A DNA stretch of 8,272 nt from an uncultured Lachnospiraceae bacterium (lineage in GTDB: Bacteria > Bacillota > Clostridia > Lachnospirales > Lachnospiraceae). The position numbers were made by a program, and so were the translations under genes. The stretch's first letter is position 1. Each line of letters starts with the position of its first letter. The DNA lies in assembly GCA_946538445.1 (NCBI GenBank), contig CAMNGO010000082.1:1-8272 (forward strand). The letters run 5' to 3'. The notes under the pieces are model-generated. The model ran no database searches. It was given only the letters and a program-made list of their open reading frames with translations, and had not been told where the DNA came from. Of the stretch, positions 5,447-8,272 are shown piece after piece.

Positions 5447-6754
5447 ATGGGAACAAAACTTAACAATAAACATAAAGCGGTCCTTTCCGTTATCTGCATT
5501 GCTCTCTTTTTGGTCCTGGTGTATCTGGGTGATATCATGATCCGTCCGGGATCCAGTATGAAGATGCTGATCACGGTGATCGAGAAGGGATCCATATTTG
5601 CCCTTGTTGCGGCTTCCATGAACCTGCTGAACGGTTTTACAGGACTGTTCTCCTTAGGCCAGGCCGGCTTCATGCTGATCGGAGCATATACTTATGCCAT
5701 CTTTACCATACCTGCCGCTTCCCATGACAAAGTCTATCAGTATTTCAACGGCGGTGTCATCAAATGGTCCATCGTGGAGATCCTGGAAGGAAGATTGGGA
5801 ATCGTTGGCCATTATCTAGGGATGTTTCTTCCTATGCTTCTGGCCGGTATTGTGGTTGCTTTCGTAGGATTTCTGATCGGTATTCCGGTTTTGCGCTTGA
5901 AATCCGACTATCTTGCCATAGCCACCCTGGGCTTTGCCGAGATCATAAGGGCTTTCTTCCAATGGAACACTCTGGGCCCGATCACAAACGGATCTAACGT
6001 ATTACGTAAATACACAACATACAACAATGCGATCTTCCCTGTATTCATCGCAGGAATATGTATCGCCATCATCCTTCTGCTGATCAACTCAACCTATGGC
6101 AGGGCTTTCCGTGCCATCAGAGATGACGAGATTGCTGCAGAAGCCATGGGGGTTAATCTGTTCAAGCATAAAGAGATGTCATTTGTCATTTCTTCTTTCT
6201 TTGCAGGGATCAGCGGGGCATTGCTTGCCATGTTCCAGACAACCATCAGTGCGACTCCATTTACTACGGTTATGACCTATGAGATCCTCCTCATCGTGGT
6301 TATCGGCGGTATCGGATCCATCACCGGATCCATCATCGGAGCATTCTTATTTACGGCTGCTTCCGAGTGGTGGCTCAGAGGCCTTGACGCGGGCAGATGG
6401 CTTGGAATATCCTCCGACTTAATGAGACCCGGATTCCGTAAAGTAGTCTTTGCCATCCTGATCATGCTGATCGTACTCTTTTACTCCAGAGGTATCATGG
6501 GAGATAAAGAATTCAGCTGGGATGGATTCTTTGCCTGGTGGAAGAACCGTCCTGCAGCCATAAAGGCATGGCCTGCCAAGCGCAGAGCAGCCAGAGCTGC
6601 CAAGAAAGAGGCATTTGCATTAAAGGCAGCTGCCAGATCCAGAGCAAAACAATCCAAACAGGAAAACGAAGCCAGAAAGGCCTCCGGGGAAGCATTATTT
6701 ACCCCGCTGCCTGTGGCAGATCACGTTATAGTATTTGATAAGGAGGGCAAGTGA
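5447..6754 (+). CDS. livM: Branched-chain amino acid ABC transporter permease LivM with a basic C-terminal tail
   Basis: A 435-residue membrane permease and partner of LivH. The start ATG 5447 has an AGGAGG (5436-5441) five nt upstream, right after the livH stop. Family landmarks: ALVAASMNLLNGFTGLFSLGQAGFMLIGAY (52-81), GIPVLRLKSDYLAIATLGFAEIIR (145-168), the coupling-loop region YGRAFRAIRDDEIAAEAMGVNLFKHK (217-242), and ISGALLAMFQTTISATPFT with the following VIGGIGSITGSIIGAF (255-300). The core normally finishes around YSRGIMGDKEFSW (346-358). Here another 75-80 residues follow: Trp-rich at first, then an Ala/Lys/Arg-rich probable helix (366-411, 16 basic against 3 acidic residues), then LFTPLPVADHVIVFDKEGK. 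The tail would lie in the cytoplasm near LivG/LivF. Its composition is plausible protein and the frame continues into the livG Shine-Dalgarno, so it is not a read-through artefact. The stop overlaps the livG start. Confidence 0.94.
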   Translation: MGTKLNNKHKAVLSVICIALFLVLVYLGDIMIRPGSSMKMLITVIEKGSIFALVAASMNLLNGFTGLFSLGQAGFMLIGAYTYAIFTIPAASHDKVYQYFNGGVIKWSIVEILEGRLGIVGHYLGMFLPMLLAGIVVAFVGFLIGIPVLRLKSDYLAIATLGFAEIIRAFFQWNTLGPITNGSNVLRKYTTYNNAIFPVFIAGICIAIILLLINSTYGRAFRAIRDDEIAAEAMGVNLFKHKEMSFVISSFFAGISGALLAMFQTTISATPFTTVMTYEILLIVVIGGIGSITGSIIGAFLFTAASEWWLRGLDAGRWLGISSDLMRPGFRKVVFAILIMLIVLFYSRGIMGDKEFSWDGFFAWWKNRPAAIKAWPAKRRAARAAKKEAFALKAAARSRAKQSKQENEARKASGEALFTPLPVADHVIVFDKEGK

Positions 6755-6756
6755 TG
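6741..6756 (+). promoter_or_regulatory. livG ribosome binding site and TGATG stop/start overlap
   Basis: AGGAGG (6741-6746), inside the last codons of livM, lies 7 nt before ATG 6754 and 4 nt before an in-frame GTG at 6751. The livM stop TGA (6752-6754) shares one base with the ATG. The spacing favours ATG 6754 and indicates translational coupling of livG to livM. Confidence 0.75.
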
Positions 6757-7602
6757 GATGAAAGAAAAGTAGTACTGAAGCTCTCCGACCTGACCATGCA
6801 GTTTGGCGGCGTGGTTGCGGTAGACAACCTGAATCTTGACGTACATAAAAATGAGATTGTCGGTCTCATCGGCCCGAACGGTGCCGGAAAGACCACGGCT
6901 TTTAACTGTATCACAGGTGTTTATGAGCCCACCAATGGTTCCATTGAGATCAACGGGCAAGTGGTTATCGAAAACTATCCCAAAGGGAAGATGAAAGATG
7001 CTTACAAGGGACGGAACCAGGGTAAATACACCAAAGCCCTCACCATGCTCCCTGACCAGGTGACCAGACTTGGTGTAGCCCGTACATTTCAGAATATCAG
7101 ACTGTTTAAAGGTATGACGGTTCTGGAAAATGTTATGGTGGCCATGCATATGAATCAGACGGCGTCTGTGTTTGGCGCCACATTCCGAAGCCGCAAGGCC
7201 AGAGAAGAAGAGAAGGCTATGAGGGAGAAGGCAGAGGAACTCCTCAGGAAGGTCGATCTGTATGACAACAGGGACGATCTCTCCACCTCTTTGCCCTATG
7301 GAAAACAGAGGCATCTGGAGATTGCACGTGCCCTGGCAACCCAGCCTTCCATCCTCCTTCTGGACGAGCCTGCAGCAGGAATGAACCCCCAGGAGTCCGA
7401 TGATCTGATGAGATTCGTAGGCCGCATCCGTGATGAATTCGATTTGTCTATTCTCATGATCGAGCATCATATGCAGGTCGTTATGGGTATCTGCGAGCAT
7501 ATCTATGTGCTGAATTACGGCGGACAGATCGCCGACGGAACCCCGGAAGAGATACAGGCCAACCCCGCAGTAATTGAAGCATATCTGGGAGGCGATGAAT
7601 AG
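6754..7602 (+). CDS. livG: Branched-chain amino acid ABC transporter ATP-binding protein LivG
   Basis: A 282-residue cytoplasmic ATPase. Motifs in order: Walker A GPNGAGKTT (40-48), Q-loop in ARTFQNIRLF (Gln113), the LivG-type signature LPYGKQRHLEIARAL (180-194, in place of LSGGQ), Walker B ILLLDEP (200-206, Asp204 and catalytic Glu205), the D-loop region AAGMNP, and the H-loop MIEHHM with His238. LPYGKQR and DEPAAGMNP are hallmarks of LivG rather than LivF. The protein is longer than E. coli LivG (about 255 residues); most of the excess is a charged insertion of about two dozen residues between the first beta-sheet region and the Q-loop (residues about 71-103, ENYPKGKMKDAYKGRNQG and onward). 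The residue after the H-loop His is His239 where E. coli has Asp. livG overlaps livM by one base (TGATG), and its TAG shares its last base with the livF GTG. It would dimerise with LivF and dock on LivH/LivM. Confidence 0.95.
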   Translation: MDERKVVLKLSDLTMQFGGVVAVDNLNLDVHKNEIVGLIGPNGAGKTTAFNCITGVYEPTNGSIEINGQVVIENYPKGKMKDAYKGRNQGKYTKALTMLPDQVTRLGVARTFQNIRLFKGMTVLENVMVAMHMNQTASVFGATFRSRKAREEEKAMREKAEELLRKVDLYDNRDDLSTSLPYGKQRHLEIARALATQPSILLLDEPAAGMNPQESDDLMRFVGRIRDEFDLSILMIEHHMQVVMGICEHIYVLNYGGQIADGTPEEIQANPAVIEAYLGGDE

Positions 7603-7604
7603 TG
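7587..7604 (+). promoter_or_regulatory. livF ribosome binding site and TAGTG stop/start overlap
   Basis: GGGAGG (7587-7592), within the last codons of livG, lies 9 nt before a GTG at 7602-7604 whose first base is the last base of the livG TAG. No ATG near this point is in frame with the ATPase, and the GTG gives the family N-terminus (MLAIRNLNVHYGGIHALRG), so a non-ATG start with coupled translation is called. Confidence 0.75.
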
Positions 7605-8272
7605 TTAGCAATTAGAAATCTGAATGTACATTACGGCGGTATTCACGCCCTCAGAGGAATCGACATCGACGTGCCTGACGGTAAGATCATATCTCTGATC
7701 GGAGCAAACGGAGCAGGCAAATCCACCACACTGAAATCTGTCATGGGCCTGGTCCCGAAGACGGACGGTCATGTGTACTGGGACGACCTGGAGATCACTT
7801 CCTTAAAGACAAAAGATATCGTAGGGGAAGGAATCATCCTGTGTCCGGAAGGAAGACGTATCTTTCCTGACCTGACGGTGGATGAGAACCTGGCCGCCGG
7901 AGCGTATCTGAGAAAGAACAAAGATGAGATCGCCAGGGACAGGGAATGGGTATACAGCCTCTTTCCCAGACTCTCGGAAAGAACCTGGCAGCTGGGTGCC
8001 ACCCTCTCCGGAGGAGAGCAGCAAATGCTGGCGGTTGCCCGGGCTCTGATGTCAAAACCCAAGCTGCTGATGCTGGATGAGCCCTCCTTAGGTCTGGCTC
8101 CTTTGGTTATTAAGGATATCTTCAGTGTTATCCAGAAGATCAAAGAAGATGGAGTAAATATCCTCCTGATCGAGCAGAATGCCAAGGCAGCTCTGGATAT
8201 TTCCGATTATGCCTACGTCATGGAGACCGGCGTGATCACCATGGCCGGTCCGGGTAAAGCCCTCCTGGCTGA
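7602..8272 (+). CDS. livF: Branched-chain amino acid ABC transporter ATP-binding protein LivF (3' end outside window)
   Basis: A GTG-started frame runs open to the right edge, giving 223 residues; E. coli LivF has about 237, so only a short C-terminus is missing. Motifs: Walker A GANGAGKST (34-42), the Q-loop-region stretch CPEGRRIFPDLTVDENL (81-97) typical of LivF, signature LSGGEQQMLAVARALM (135-150), Walker B LLMLDEP (155-161) with Asp159 and Glu160, the D-loop region SLGLAP, and LLIEQNAKAAL (188-198). The H-loop histidine position holds Gln192; the EQNA form is normal for LivF, so this is not a defect. The PEGRR block and EQNA separate it clearly from LivG. It completes the ATPase pair of the importer. 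The coding frame is intact to the last base, with no frameshift. Confidence 0.95.
   Translation, partial: MLAIRNLNVHYGGIHALRGIDIDVPDGKIISLIGANGAGKSTTLKSVMGLVPKTDGHVYWDDLEITSLKTKDIVGEGIILCPEGRRIFPDLTVDENLAAGAYLRKNKDEIARDREWVYSLFPRLSERTWQLGATLSGGEQQMLAVARALMSKPKLLMLDEPSLGLAPLVIKDIFSVIQKIKEDGVNILLIEQNAKAALDISDYAYVMETGVITMAGPGKALLA

Noticed and set aside
6721..7611. Minus-strand open frame of 296 codons opposite livG
   Set aside because: It is the same length as livG but is only its antisense shadow; livG carries every ABC ATPase motif in order.
8166..8196. Missing H-loop histidine in LivF (Gln192 in IEQNA)
   Set aside because: The EQNA form is characteristic of LivF proteins including that of E. 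coli, so it is not a defect or novelty.

Overview
The window reads as ordinary chromosomal DNA from a low-to-medium-GC Firmicute, most likely a Clostridia/Lachnospiraceae-type gut anaerobe. This is inferred from strong AGGAGG ribosome binding sites, sigma-A-like promoters, a lipoprotein-type solute-binding protein (a Gram-positive arrangement) and protein style. No database search was possible, so the taxonomy is tentative.

Layout: (1) 1-756, + strand: the C-terminal part of a MATE-family multidrug/organic cation exporter, cut by the left edge. (2) 757-850: a long perfect hairpin with T-runs on both strands, a bidirectional terminator shared by convergent genes. (3) 851-2071, - strand: a multi-pass membrane protein resembling the acyltransferase/HGSNAT (DUF1624-like) group. 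(4) 2072-2253: a compact divergent promoter region in which the two -10 boxes share one 10-bp palindrome. (5) 2254-3138, + strand: dapA, 4-hydroxy-tetrahydrodipicolinate synthase, with all main catalytic residues. (6) 3139-3240: a promoter with no convincing terminator. (7) 3241 to the right edge: a liv-type high-affinity branched-chain amino acid ABC importer in the order livJ(K)-livH-livM-livG-livF. livF is cut by the right edge and is annotated here from a GTG start at 7602.

How the genes work together: LivJ is a membrane-anchored binding protein that captures the amino acid. LivH and LivM form the channel, and LivG and LivF are the two ATPases that power it. Overlapping or closely spaced starts (livH-livM 13 nt apart, livM/livG TGATG, livG/livF TAGTG) indicate one operon with translational coupling. 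The 132-nt livJ-livH gap carries stem-loops, and livH has only a weak Shine-Dalgarno sequence; together these fit much higher production of the binding protein than of the membrane complex. dapA lies directly upstream in the same direction, and read-through into liv is plausible. DapA commits aspartate semialdehyde to diaminopimelate and lysine, so both units belong broadly to amino acid supply.

I see no phage, IS element, CRISPR array, RNA gene or defence system, and no clearly new system. The points most worth a second look are the basic Ala/Lys/Arg-rich C-terminal tail of LivM, the insertion in LivG ahead of its Q-loop, the shared -10 palindrome between dapA and the membrane-protein gene, the intercistronic hairpins after livJ, and substitutions in the predicted lysine-binding site of DapA.
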